A stretch of 64,000 nt of DNA from CAZQGO01 sp964593065 (GCA_964593065.1 CAZQGO010000010.1:25503-89502); one strand, 5' to 3'. Shown: positions 51,385 through 60,218, counted from the stretch's first letter. Notes: generated by a model not told the origin, from the letters alone. Made by a program: numbers and translations.

Positions 51385-52419
51385 TTATTTCCTGCGCGCC
51401 GCGCTCTGCCGGTTGTAGGCGCGGTTGTGGAGCACCATCTCGGCCGCGGTCCGGATGGCCGCGGCCATGGACCCGGGCAACGCGCGGCCGGTCCCGGCCA
51501 GGGCGAAAGCCGTGCCGTGATCCGGGGAGGTGCGGATCAGCGGCAGGCCCGCCGTGACATTCACGCCGCTGTGCAGGGCCGCCAGCTTGAAGGGAATCAG
51601 GCCCTGATCGTGGTACATGCACACGATCAGGTCAAAGGCGCCTCCGGCCGCCTGCGCGAACAACGTGTCCGGCGGGTAGGGGCCGGTGGCCACCAGGTCC
51701 CGGCGCCGCGCCAGCGCCTTGACCGCCGGGCCGATGACCCGGATTTCCTCCCGCCCGAACAGGCCGCCCTCGCCGGCGTGGGGATTCAGGCCCGCCACGG
51801 CCAGCTTGGGCCGCTCGATGCCGAAGCGGCGCTTGAGCTCCCGCGCACCGATCAGCGCGGTCTCGATGATCCGCGCCGCCGTGAGCAGGCGGGGCACCCG
51901 GGCCAAGGGTTCATGAATGGTCGCCAAGACCAGCCGGAAGGGGCCGCCCACGAACATCATGGCGTACGCCCGGCTGCGGCACAGAGCGGCCAGCAATTCG
52001 GTATGGCCCGGGTAGTGCGCGCCCGCGGCCCGCCAGGCCTCCTTGCAGATCGGCGCCGTGACCAGGGCGTCGGCGTCCCCGCCCAGGACCAAGCGAACGG
52101 CCGCGGTCACGGCCGCCAGGGAGGCCTGGCCGGTGTGGCGCGTCCAGCGGCCGGGAACCACGTTCTTCCCGGCCTTGGCCGCGGCCAGCACGGGCACGAC
52201 TCCGGGTGCGGCCCAGTCGGGCGCGGCCGCGGTGACCGGAATGATTTTCAACTTGACCCGGCACACCTGCGCCGCACGCTTCAGGATTTCGGCGTCGCCG
52301 ACGACCACGGGGCGAACCTGGCGGGCCAAGCCGCGGTCTGCGAGGGCGCGGACGATTACTTCCGGACCGACGCCGGCCGGGTCGCCCAGGGTCAGGGCCA
52401 GGCGGGGCAGGTAGGACAC
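51385..52419 (-). CDS. pdxA: 4-hydroxythreonine-4-phosphate dehydrogenase
   Basis: The protein has 344 residues. PdxA acts in the DXP-dependent pyridoxal phosphate pathway. LTLGDPAGVGPEV, PGHTELLA, MYHDQGLIPFK and TSPDHGTAF carry the substrate and metal ligands. The start is GTG at 52419 with GAGG 6 bp before it. It precedes ksgA as pdxA-ksgA do in enterobacteria. Confidence 0.95.
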   Translation of the reverse strand: MSYLPRLALTLGDPAGVGPEVIVRALADRGLARQVRPVVVGDAEILKRAAQVCRVKLKIIPVTAAAPDWAAPGVVPVLAAAKAGKNVVPGRWTRHTGQASLAAVTAAVRLVLGGDADALVTAPICKEAWRAAGAHYPGHTELLAALCRSRAYAMMFVGGPFRLVLATIHEPLARVPRLLTAARIIETALIGARELKRRFGIERPKLAVAGLNPHAGEGGLFGREEIRVIGPAVKALARRRDLVATGPYPPDTLFAQAAGGAFDLIVCMYHDQGLIPFKLAALHSGVNVTAGLPLIRTSPDHGTAFALAGTGRALPGSMAAAIRTAAEMVLHNRAYNRQSAARRK

Positions 52420-52471
52420 GGTTCACCTCGAGAGTTGCGCCGGCGCCGGGCTTGCGATCGAACGTGCCGGG

Positions 52472-53329
52472 TTATTCCGGGTTCGCGTAGCAGTACGCGC
52501 AGCCTTGCGGGCAGGACAATTGGTAGGAGCCGATATCCACCGACGGCGTGCAGCCGCAGGCCTTTCTCTGCCCCGGGTCCTTGCCCGTCTCCGCCGGCAG
52601 GGCCTGAGGGTGCAATTTCGCCAGCAACTCCCCGTCCACGCAGCGGCCGGCCGGCACGCCGCGGCGTTCGAGCTCCGGCGAACAACAGGCGCGCAATTCC
52701 AGCCCGTGGCGCGAGGCTTCGGCCTGAAGCCGGCCCAGCGCATCTTCCAGTTGCGCGGCTGCGGGATCGCGCCGCGCCAAGTTCCGTTTGAGGGTCCGCC
52801 GCCGCGCCTTGGCGTATTCCTGGCAGAGGGACACGGCCACGCGCGTGATTCCGGCTTCCGCCGCCGCGGCCGCCAAGCCGGCGAAGGCCGGAGCGTTGCT
52901 CCGGAGCGCGGAACCGTCCTGCCAAAATACCAGCGGGTCGAAACGCCACGTGATCCGCCGCGGATCCCCGGCCAGCCGGGCTAAAGGCCCGAACTGCCGG
53001 GCGACCTCCTCCGCGGGACGAACGCCCGGCTCCCAGGCGGACCCGCCCAGGCCGGTGACGGTCAAATGAAAGAAAACCTGCGGATAGGCCGCCACCCGGG
53101 TTTTCAGGCCCGCTTCGTCCGCCAGCAGCCGGGAATAATCCTTGGACCACAGGACCAGGGTATGCACGGCTGCGGGTGCGATTTCCACTTCGCGGGCGCG
53201 GCCGTTGAAGGGATTGCGCACCTCCACGCGTCCGGCTTGCAGCCACGCGGCCAGGAGCGAAGGAAAACAACGCGGCAAATCCGTGCGGCGCGAGGCGGAG
53301 ATGACGGGCAACACGTTCGGCGTATTCAT
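52472..53329 (-). CDS. DUF1848 family protein with terminal cysteine cluster
   Basis: The protein has 285 residues. VISASRRTDLPRC at the start and ITWRFDPLVFW in the middle are typical of DUF1848. The end carries GQRKACGCTPSVDIG and CPQGCAYCYANPE, a C-x3-C-x2-C motif like the radical SAM cluster motif but placed at the C-terminus. The protein probably binds an FeS cluster and may be a circularly permuted relative of spore photoproduct lyase-like enzymes. Its reaction is unknown. It lies between pfkA and pdxA. Confidence 0.85.
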   Translation of the reverse strand: MNTPNVLPVISASRRTDLPRCFPSLLAAWLQAGRVEVRNPFNGRAREVEIAPAAVHTLVLWSKDYSRLLADEAGLKTRVAAYPQVFFHLTVTGLGGSAWEPGVRPAEEVARQFGPLARLAGDPRRITWRFDPLVFWQDGSALRSNAPAFAGLAAAAAEAGITRVAVSLCQEYAKARRRTLKRNLARRDPAAAQLEDALGRLQAEASRHGLELRACCSPELERRGVPAGRCVDGELLAKLHPQALPAETGKDPGQRKACGCTPSVDIGSYQLSCPQGCAYCYANPE

Positions 53330-53382
53330 GCTCGGGTCCCGGGACGGGCACGGCGCTTGTCGCGGTCGCGGCCGGGTCCGGC

Positions 53383-54354
53383 TTACCGCGACAACTGGTA
53401 GGCCAGCTTGTAGGCCACGCGATCGATGCGCTTGGTTTTCTTCACGGTCTCGGCCAGGGGAAAATGAACCAGGTCGCCCTTTTGGATGGCCGCCAGCGCC
53501 GCGGTGTGCCCTTCCCGCAAGCCGATCACCGCCAGATTGCCGAGGCGCGCGGCCAGCCAGCGGCTGCGCGCGGTCGGGAAGCCCCCGCGCTGGATGTACC
53601 CCAGCACCGATACGCGCACGCGCAGGCCGGAATGGCGCGTGAGCCTGGACGCCACCTCCCGCGAATCGCCCGCGCCTTCCGCCATGACGAGGATGGAGGA
53701 GCGCTTGCCGCGTTTGTGCCCGTTTTGCAGATCGCGGCAGATTTTCTTGAGGTCATAGGGAATCTCCGGAACCAAAACGGCTTCGGCGCCGCAACACAAG
53801 CCGACTTCCTGGGCGATGAAGCCGTTGTCCCGGCCCATGACCTCGACCACGAAAATGCGCTCGTGTGAAGTGGCGGTGTCGCGGATGCGGTCGATGGCCT
53901 CCACGGCGGTGTTGACGGCGCTGTCGAACCCGACGGTCTCGTCCGTGCCGTAGACGTCGTTGTCGATGGAGGCCGGCACCACGGCGACCGGCAGCTTCAA
54001 TTCACGGTGCACGGTGTAGGCCCCGGCCGCGCTGCCGTTGCCGCCGATGGCGACCAGGGCGTCCAGCCCCGCATCGCGGATATGGGCGTACGCCTGCTGC
54101 CGGTAGCGCGCCCGCTTGAACTCGGGGCAGCGGACCGTGCGCAGGATCGTGCCGCCGCGGCCGATGATTCCGCCCACGCTGAGGGAATTCAGCGGCTGGA
54201 AGTCTTTCTCGATGAGGCCCCAGTATCCCCGCAGGATGCCGGTCACGCGTATTTTCCGGTCCAGGGCGCTGCGCACCACTGCCCGCAGGGCGGCGTTCAT
54301 GCCGGGCGCGTCTCCCCCGGAAGTCAAAACACCGACGTGCTTTATGTCTGGCAT
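53383..54354 (-). CDS. pfkA: 6-phosphofructokinase
   Basis: The protein has 323 residues. The ATP-type PFK fold is clear: LTSGGDAPGMNAALR, SIDNDVYGTDETVGF (catalytic Asp131), VVEVMGRDNGF and VSVLGYIQRGG. The magnesium loop normally GGDGS is GGNGS, with Asn106 in place of the Asp. Gly after it (not Asp) points to ATP rather than PPi as donor. The ATG at 54354 has GGGAG 7 bp upstream and the promoter at 54400-54429 is consensus. Confidence 0.93.
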   Translation of the reverse strand: MPDIKHVGVLTSGGDAPGMNAALRAVVRSALDRKIRVTGILRGYWGLIEKDFQPLNSLSVGGIIGRGGTILRTVRCPEFKRARYRQQAYAHIRDAGLDALVAIGGNGSAAGAYTVHRELKLPVAVVPASIDNDVYGTDETVGFDSAVNTAVEAIDRIRDTATSHERIFVVEVMGRDNGFIAQEVGLCCGAEAVLVPEIPYDLKKICRDLQNGHKRGKRSSILVMAEGAGDSREVASRLTRHSGLRVRVSVLGYIQRGGFPTARSRWLAARLGNLAVIGLREGHTAALAAIQKGDLVHFPLAETVKKTKRIDRVAYKLAYQLSR

Positions 54355-54399
54355 GAATCCGCTCCCTTTTCGAATTTTCCCCCCCACGGGAAGGAGTTG

Positions 54400-54429
54400 A
54401 TTATAGGGCCAGCATCTTGCGCCTGTCAA
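54400..54429 (-). promoter_or_regulatory. Consensus promoter of pfkA
   Basis: TTGACA (54424-54429), an 18-bp spacer and a perfect TATAAT (54400-54405) lie on the minus strand, 46 bp before the ATG. Both hexamers are exact consensus. Confidence 0.8.
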
Positions 54430-54519
54430 GGGCGGGCACGATCACGGCGCCGGCATGGACCGGGCCAGGGCGCTGAGCTTTCAGGGGAACCACCCCGACC
54501 GGATGGGGAATCGTATGGG

Positions 54520-54766
54520 ACTCCCTTCGGTCGCAGGTTCCCTCTGCCGCTTTCGCTGCGCTCTCCATAGGGGAGGTTTTTCCTCTGGCCTCGCCGATAA
54601 AGGAAAATTTTCTTCGGCTCGCAGTCACCCCTCAGGGAGTCAGGGGAGACTTCCCCTGACCACCCCTGGCCCCGAAGGGGCCTGAGCCGATGCGTCCTGC
54701 TTTCCTTCCTACTTTCATCGGGGGCTTCACCGCCCCTGAACCCTAAGCCTTATCATTTTGATGAGG
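54520..54766. repeat. Dispersed hairpin-rich intergenic repeat, copy B
   Basis: This gene-free stretch begins directly after the stop of the PorV-like gene and is homologous to 7190-7449. It holds perfect hairpins: GTCAGGGGA/TCCCCTGAC (9 bp, 54639-54660) and GGCCCC-GAA-GGGGCC (54668-54682). CCTTATCA/TGATGAGG lies near 54747-54766. It has no open frame with coding character. The rest of the 54355-54766 gap holds the pfkA promoter and about 90 bp in which I see nothing. Confidence 0.7.
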
Positions 54767-55750
54767 CTAGGGAGCCGGGACCGTGGCGGCGGGTGCGGGT
54801 TGAGCGGCTGGGGGCGGAGCGTAGGTAATGGCGATGCGATGGGTGGAGCCGAGGAAACCGTAAGGTACAAAGGCATAATCCAGGCGGAAATCCAGGTAGC
54901 GCACGCCCAAGCCGGCGGAAACGCCGGACAGGGCGTTGCTTCCAAAGCCCTCGTAATACTCGGAGTTGTCGATGGCGCCCTGATAGCGGTAGCCCGCGCG
55001 CAGGGAGAGCAGATCGTACACGTATTCCACGCCCAGAGCGATTTTCCCGTTCTGCTCCAGCAACTGATTGTAATCCAGGGCCAACAGGAGGCTGGGCAGA
55101 GGGCGATAGGCCGCGCCGATCTTGAAGTTGATGGGCAGGCGGAAGTACTGATCCACCACGCGCGTGGCCGGCCCCAGATTCTGAATGTTGACACCCAGGG
55201 TCAGGCCCGGCCAGGGCAGGCGGTATAAAAAACTCAGATCGAAGGCGAAGCCCGTGCTGTCCCGGCTGTCGATGGACTCGGTGAAAAATTTGAGCCCCGC
55301 GCCCAGGGACATGGCCTCCGAAACATGGACGCCGTAAGCGCCCGTGAAAGAGAAATCCGCCGCGGAAAAGATCCCGCGTCCGGGCGAGTCGGGCGTGTCC
55401 CCCGCCTCGGAACGAAGCAGAATCCCGTGGTTCAAATACACCAGGGAGCATCCCGCCGTTCCGCTGGCAAAGGGGAAGGCCGCCCCCAGATGATCGAAAA
55501 AAACGTCCTCGAGCCAGAAGACGTGCATGGCCGTCAATTCCGGCGAGGTGAGCGCGGCCAAGCCCGCCGGATTCCAGAACACGGCGCTGGCGTCGTCGGC
55601 CACGGCCACAAAGGCCTCGCCCATGGCCACGGCCCTGGGGCCCACGCCGATTTTCAAGAAGGTCGCCGCCGTGGTGCCGGTGCTGGAAAGCGCCATGGCG
55701 GAAACAGGCAGGCACCCCAGGAACAGGGCCGCCCAGGCTGTCCGGCGCAT
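54767..55750 (-). CDS. PorV/PorQ-like outer-membrane beta-barrel protein
   Basis: The protein has 327 residues. A signal peptide ends at about residue 20 (VSAMA). The first mature segment, LKIGVGPRAVAMGEAFVAVADD followed by AVFWNPAGLA, is the hallmark of the PorV/UPF0164 family, a FadL-related barrel. PorV is part of type IX secretion in Bacteroidota, but many phyla carry homologues without that system; no other por genes occur here. The C-terminus has a Pro/Ala tail after the last strand, which is unusual. GGAGG precedes tandem ATGs; the second (55750) has the better spacing. Confidence 0.85.
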   Translation of the reverse strand: MRRTAWAALFLGCLPVSAMALSSTGTTAATFLKIGVGPRAVAMGEAFVAVADDASAVFWNPAGLAALTSPELTAMHVFWLEDVFFDHLGAAFPFASGTAGCSLVYLNHGILLRSEAGDTPDSPGRGIFSAADFSFTGAYGVHVSEAMSLGAGLKFFTESIDSRDSTGFAFDLSFLYRLPWPGLTLGVNIQNLGPATRVVDQYFRLPINFKIGAAYRPLPSLLLALDYNQLLEQNGKIALGVEYVYDLLSLRAGYRYQGAIDNSEYYEGFGSNALSGVSAGLGVRYLDFRLDYAFVPYGFLGSTHRIAITYAPPPAAQPAPAATVPAP

Positions 55751-55784
55751 CATTTCCTCCCCTGAAATGTAGAACCTCATTTTT

Positions 55785-55813
55785 ATCTTAACACCCGCTT
55801 CAGCGCGAGTCAA
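55785..55813 (-). promoter_or_regulatory. Sigma-70-type promoter of the PorV-like gene
   Basis: TTGACT (55808-55813), a 17-bp spacer and TAAGAT (55785-55790) lie on the minus strand, about 35 bp before the ATG. Confidence 0.65.
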
Positions 55814-55845
55814 CCACGGCTCAGCCCTTGGCCCCCGGAGGCCGC

Positions 55846-58281
55846 CTACGGGGATTCCGCGGGCAGCGCGCCGTGCAGTTTGTCCAAGGCCGAACCCGGC
55901 AGAATCACCTCATAGACATGGGTGGGCAGGTCGATGCCCTTCAAAAAAACGGGTTCATCCACATAGCGCAGGAGGATGCGCCGCTTGAGATCCGGATCGG
56001 CGAAATAAATCAATTTTTCCCGCTCAAAAGGCTTTTCCCTGACGGTGAGCGGCAGCACCTCCGCCTCCTGCCGGAGCACCTCCTCCACCAAGTCCTCGGT
56101 CACCACAATGCCGCGGTTGTACAGCTTTTGCTCCCAGGCGTGCACCGCGAAGGGAAAGGGATGCGGCAGCTTTTCCTCGATATAGTTTTTCACGGCGTCG
56201 GAGGAGCCGGAAAGCCGGGCGGCCTGGGTCAAGGCCGGGGAGATGACGATGGGCGTCTTGGCCTTGCCTTCTTCCCCGACCATGGCGAAAAAAAGTTCGC
56301 CGCTGGTAATGGCCACGCCCGCGTCCACCCGCGGCATGGAATAGATCTCGGCCACACGCGCCAGCACGCGGGTCAGGGTTTCCTGGCTCAGCACATTCTC
56401 CTTCTGGGCGCCCAGGCGGATCAGGAGGTCCTTGACCTCGGGCGCCAGCAACCGGGCATCCAAGGCCATAAAGCCCTTCCGGAGCACGGCCGGCCGCTTT
56501 AAGTCCAGACGGGTTTCTTTGGCCCGCATATAAATCTCCCGGGCCCGCCGCCGGCGCTCCTCGCTGGAAAGCGCCCGCAGGCGGGAAAACTGGGCGCTGA
56601 GGCGATAGGCACCGCGAATGGCGTCGCGTGCGCCCAGGAAATAGGCCGCATAGCCGTCTCCAGCGAAATAGATGCGCTGGCCGCCGCTGGCCTCGGCGCA
56701 GCTGTCGACGGCCGTCAGGTAAGGGGCCAGGTAGGAGGCCGTGTCCTTGGTCAATTTCATGGTGGTTTCCGTGGAGTTTCGCAGGTCGGCGAACAGGAAC
56801 ATGGTCAAACCGCGGCGCTGTTGCGAAAGCGGATAGATTTCCCCCGTGCTGCGGCATAAAAACAGATTCCCCTCGGCAAAGGCGTTGAGCACTTCATCGT
56901 GACAACGCGGCCAATTGTCCACGAGAATCAGGGTATGGCGGTTCGCGTCGGCGGTGTCCTGGTGGACCATTTCATAGATCCGCCACAGTTTCAGGCCCTG
57001 CCAGGAAGCTGCACGATTGGTGTCGCGGCCGTAGTGCGACCGCAGCAGGCGGAAATCCTCCACCTGCGACAGGAATTGCGCCAGCCGGTTTAAGCCCGCC
57101 GTGACTTCCTGGGCCAGTTCCTTTCCGGACAGCCGCCCCCACCAGCGCCGCCGGGCGCGGCGCACGAGGAACATCCCGTCCTCCAGGGTGTCCCGGATCT
57201 TGTCCGCCCAGGACCCGTGCCGCGCCTTGAGGTGGCGCAGCAGGCGGCGCCGTTGCGCGCCCTTGGTCAGCAATTCTCCCATTTGCCGCTCGTTGGCGAC
57301 GAAACCGAGCACCTCCCCGTCCGGCTCCTTGGCGGCCAGCTCCCGCAAAACCCGGCGCAGGGACACCAGGGTGTTTTCATAAATCAGTTGCGTGCGCAGA
57401 TCGCTGCGGCGCCGGAACTCGCGCACCAAGCGGCGGAAATCCGGGCGGGATTGCAGCACGGCCTGCAGGGCGGCGGGTTCCGCCAGCGCGCGGCGCAGGT
57501 TCGCGGCCTGCAGACGCCGGCTTTTTTCCAAGACGGATTTTACCAGGGTGGTCAGCTGGTGCGTGAACTGCGCCGACAGATGAAAGGGGTTGGGCCCGTG
57601 CTGAATTTCCTCCACCAAGCCGAGGTCGGCCGCGTCCGCGAATCCCAGGATCAGCGGATTGAGCAGGCGGCGGCAGCCCGGGTCCGTTTCCGGCCGCCGG
57701 AGCTTGGCCTGCTGCATTTGCAGCAGGGCGGCCTCGTTTTCCACCCGTTGCAGTTGCAGGGCCAGGCAGCGCCCCAGGGTCAGGCGGGCGGCCGTGGCCA
57801 GGTTTCCCAGTTGCTCCATGGTTTTTTCAAAATATTCCGCGATGATTTCCGTGCTAAGCGTAACCGCGGCCAAAGAAACGAAATAGTCCAGGCGGACGAT
57901 GCCGGTCTCGAGTTCCTGTTGGATGGCGTTGACTCGCAGGCGGCGGTAGGCGGAGGCCACGGCGTGCAGCTCGTGCTGGGTCCATTCCTGAAAGGCATTG
58001 GCGGACAAGCGGGGGGTTTCCCGCCACTGGTCGAAATAAATGTCGGCCAGCTCGGCGTCCGCAATGACGCGGACCGGCTCGCGGGACACCGGCTCCTGGA
58101 GGATTTCCGTGAAACGCCGGACGGCGAAATACACCACTTCTTCAAACCCCCGGGTTTCGCCCTCGGCGAGCGGAAACGCCGCCTGGTGAAACTGGACGTC
58201 GCCGCCGTAGTTGACTTGCGATTCCTTGTGCTCGAAGACAAAAACATCCGCCCGTTCGGGGAGGCTTTGCCGAACTCCCAT
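55846..58281 (-). CDS. Large protein with a degenerate class III nucleotidyl cyclase domain
   Basis: The protein has 811 residues with no signal peptide. The first 480 residues are helical, charged and unrecognised. A class III cyclase-like domain follows: MFLFADLRNSTET (metal Asp499), FAGDGYAAYF (second metal Asp542) and RVDAGVAITSGELF, ending ALTQAARL. Compared with active cyclases (IGDAVNLAARL), the adenine-recognising Asp is Pro682 and the catalytic Asn is Thr685, while Arg689 is kept. About 110 residues separate the GDGY and GVAITSGE motifs, so an insertion of some 65 residues is present. It may bind nucleotide without cyclising it. Confidence 0.75.
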   Translation of the reverse strand: MGVRQSLPERADVFVFEHKESQVNYGGDVQFHQAAFPLAEGETRGFEEVVYFAVRRFTEILQEPVSREPVRVIADAELADIYFDQWRETPRLSANAFQEWTQHELHAVASAYRRLRVNAIQQELETGIVRLDYFVSLAAVTLSTEIIAEYFEKTMEQLGNLATAARLTLGRCLALQLQRVENEAALLQMQQAKLRRPETDPGCRRLLNPLILGFADAADLGLVEEIQHGPNPFHLSAQFTHQLTTLVKSVLEKSRRLQAANLRRALAEPAALQAVLQSRPDFRRLVREFRRRSDLRTQLIYENTLVSLRRVLRELAAKEPDGEVLGFVANERQMGELLTKGAQRRRLLRHLKARHGSWADKIRDTLEDGMFLVRRARRRWWGRLSGKELAQEVTAGLNRLAQFLSQVEDFRLLRSHYGRDTNRAASWQGLKLWRIYEMVHQDTADANRHTLILVDNWPRCHDEVLNAFAEGNLFLCRSTGEIYPLSQQRRGLTMFLFADLRNSTETTMKLTKDTASYLAPYLTAVDSCAEASGGQRIYFAGDGYAAYFLGARDAIRGAYRLSAQFSRLRALSSEERRRRAREIYMRAKETRLDLKRPAVLRKGFMALDARLLAPEVKDLLIRLGAQKENVLSQETLTRVLARVAEIYSMPRVDAGVAITSGELFFAMVGEEGKAKTPIVISPALTQAARLSGSSDAVKNYIEEKLPHPFPFAVHAWEQKLYNRGIVVTEDLVEEVLRQEAEVLPLTVREKPFEREKLIYFADPDLKRRILLRYVDEPVFLKGIDLPTHVYEVILPGSALDKLHGALPAESP

Positions 58282-58348
58282 GCGAACCTCGCTGGCGCGC
58301 AGTTTCGGAATCCGTCCGCCGGCGGCACCGGGCCGGCGGGATGCCGGT

Positions 58349-59740
58349 CTAGCGGGTCTCCTGGCTTAAGCGGCGGAGGTTGGCCCGGGCTTTTTCGTTT
58401 TCCGGGTCGAGCTCCAGGGTTTCCTGCCAGGCGGCCAGGGCTTCGTCCAGCTCCCCGCGCTGGTAGGCCGCCAATCCGTCCTCGTAGCGGGCCTGTGCGC
58501 GCCGCCGGTTCTGGGCCGTGACCTCGGCCTGCTGCCGGCGCGCCCGTTCCACCAGCTGCCGCAGTTCCGGGTTTCCCGGATCCGCCGCCGCGGCTTTTTC
58601 CCAGGCGCGCTGCGCGCCGGCATAGTCTCCCTGGCGGTAACAGGTCTCGCCGGACTGCACGAACTGGCGCGTCTCGGATTTGGCTTTTTCCTCCCGGCCC
58701 CGGGACTGCAGGGCGGCGCGGGCCTGCGCCGCGCCCCGCACGGCTTCCGGCTCTTGCGGGAAGGCCGTCAAAACGCGCGCATACGCCGCCTGCGCGGCGG
58801 GAATCCTTCCCTGCCGCAAATCCTGCGCTGCCTGCTTGAGGATTTTCCGCGCCAGGTCCTCCGCCTTCGGCTGCGTGCGCCGTTGGCCTTCCGCGGCAGC
58901 GGCCGGAGGGGGCGTCAGCGCCCCGGCCCGGGTCCAGAGGCCGTAGGCGGCAAACCAATCCCCCGCCGTTTCCGCCTGCCGGGCCTGCTCCGCGAGCCGG
59001 CTTCCCTGTTCGCGCGCGCGCACCTGTTCCAGCTCGTGCCGTGTCCGCTCCAGGTATTGTTTCACTTGGGGTTGTCCCGGGTTGAGTTTGGCCGCTTCCG
59101 CCAGTTTCACCTCGGCCTGCGCCCAAGCCTGCAAGCGGTAGGCGCGCAGGCCCTCCTGGTAGAGTTCCCGCGTCATGTGATCAAAGGGCCGGTCGGCATC
59201 CTCTTGATAGACCTCTTCCGCGAGGCGCGCCAGACCTGCGCGGGCCAGGTCCTGGCCGGGGTCCAGGGCCAGAGCGGTGCGCCAAGCCTCCTCGGCTTCA
59301 CGCAACTCGTTGCGGCGGTAGTGGGCCTCGGCCTGCTTGAGCATTTGCGCCAGGCGCGGATCCAGACCGGGCGGCAGATCCAGGCCGCCGGCCGGCCCGC
59401 CGCCGGCCGGGATGGCCGGCGGGACGACCCGCCCGTTTTCCAAATCCGTCACGCGCCGGGCGAGGGCCGTCCGCCCGGGGTCCAGTTCCAGAGCCAGGCG
59501 CCAGGCCGCCAAAGCTTCGCGGCGGCGGTCCTGCCGCAGATATTCGTCACCCAAGGCCTGTTGCTTGTCGGCCATCCGCTCGGCCGCGGTGTTCCGGGCC
59601 CGGGGCGGCGCGGCCGCGTCCGGTACCCGCTCGTGGCAGCCGCCTGCGCCGGCGGCACACAGGCCGACGAAAAGGATGAGCAGCCATTCCGGCCGGGAGT
59701 TTTTCGGCCCGGACCGGCCCCGCACGCACACAGCAGGCAC
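58349..59740 (-). CDS. TPR-repeat lipoprotein
   Basis: The protein has 463 residues when started at GTG 59740, which has AAAGGA 8 bp upstream. A signal peptide ends in a lipobox, GAGGC (about residue 35), so the mature protein is lipid-anchored. The rest is at least six TPR-like units (for example LGDEYLRQDRRREALAAWRL, ALELDPG, YEDGLAAYQRGELDEALAAW), with Gln/Ala-rich coiled segments between. TPR lipoproteins scaffold envelope complexes. It precedes the cyclase-like gene by 67 bp and may anchor a complex with that and the PorV-like barrel. Confidence 0.85.
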   Translation of the reverse strand: MPAVCVRGRSGPKNSRPEWLLILFVGLCAAGAGGCHERVPDAAAPPRARNTAAERMADKQQALGDEYLRQDRRREALAAWRLALELDPGRTALARRVTDLENGRVVPPAIPAGGGPAGGLDLPPGLDPRLAQMLKQAEAHYRRNELREAEEAWRTALALDPGQDLARAGLARLAEEVYQEDADRPFDHMTRELYQEGLRAYRLQAWAQAEVKLAEAAKLNPGQPQVKQYLERTRHELEQVRAREQGSRLAEQARQAETAGDWFAAYGLWTRAGALTPPPAAAAEGQRRTQPKAEDLARKILKQAAQDLRQGRIPAAQAAYARVLTAFPQEPEAVRGAAQARAALQSRGREEKAKSETRQFVQSGETCYRQGDYAGAQRAWEKAAAADPGNPELRQLVERARRQQAEVTAQNRRRAQARYEDGLAAYQRGELDEALAAWQETLELDPENEKARANLRRLSQETR

Positions 59741-59787
59741 GAAATATTTCCTTTCCGGCGCAATTCCGCCCGGCACGCACCCGGCTC

Positions 59788-60141
59788 CTACCAGGAGCGG
59801 GGTGCGTCCGTGACCAGTTGATCCCCCGGCAGGCAACGGGTCCGCGCACAGGTTCCAGCCGGCAATTCCAGCACGCCGGCGGCCTGGAAAAACCAGGGCC
59901 CGATGCGCCCGGGGACGAGCGTGCGCACGGCCAGAACGCGGCCCTCCCGGTTAATATACACCGCATCGAGGGAAAAACGCAAACCCAGCGTGTGCACGCA
60001 CCGGCAGGGAGACAAGTACACGCCGCCGGTCTCCTGCGCCCGCAGGCGCCAGCCCAGCCAACGCGCGGCAAAGGTCCGTGCCTCCAAGACCCGCTCCGCC
60101 AAGAGCAGCTTCCGTGTTTGGTTGATCACTCGCATGGCCAT
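59788..60141 (-). CDS. DUF192 domain protein
   Basis: The protein has 117 residues. The DUF192 pattern is visible: RWLGWRLR, GVYLSPCRCVHTLGLRFSLDAVYI, GRVLAVRTLVPGR and VLELPAGT. Two cysteines (PCRC) sit where many members have polar residues. Most family members are exported, but this one has no signal peptide. The role is unknown. It lies between comEC and the TPR lipoprotein. The start is at one of two ATGs, 60141 or 60135, both with poor ribosome sites. Confidence 0.85.
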   Translation of the reverse strand: MAMRVINQTRKLLLAERVLEARTFAARWLGWRLRAQETGGVYLSPCRCVHTLGLRFSLDAVYINREGRVLAVRTLVPGRIGPWFFQAAGVLELPAGTCARTRCLPGDQLVTDAPRSW

Positions 60142-60218
60142 TTTGATTTTATCAGACTCTCCCGGAAAAATCCATGCGCCGGTCCAAGGATCCCGGACTC
60201 TCCCCCGGACGCCCGGCC

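Noticed and set aside
54767..55750. Type IX secretion component
   Set aside because: PorV-like barrels are widespread without that system and no other por/spr gene is in the window.
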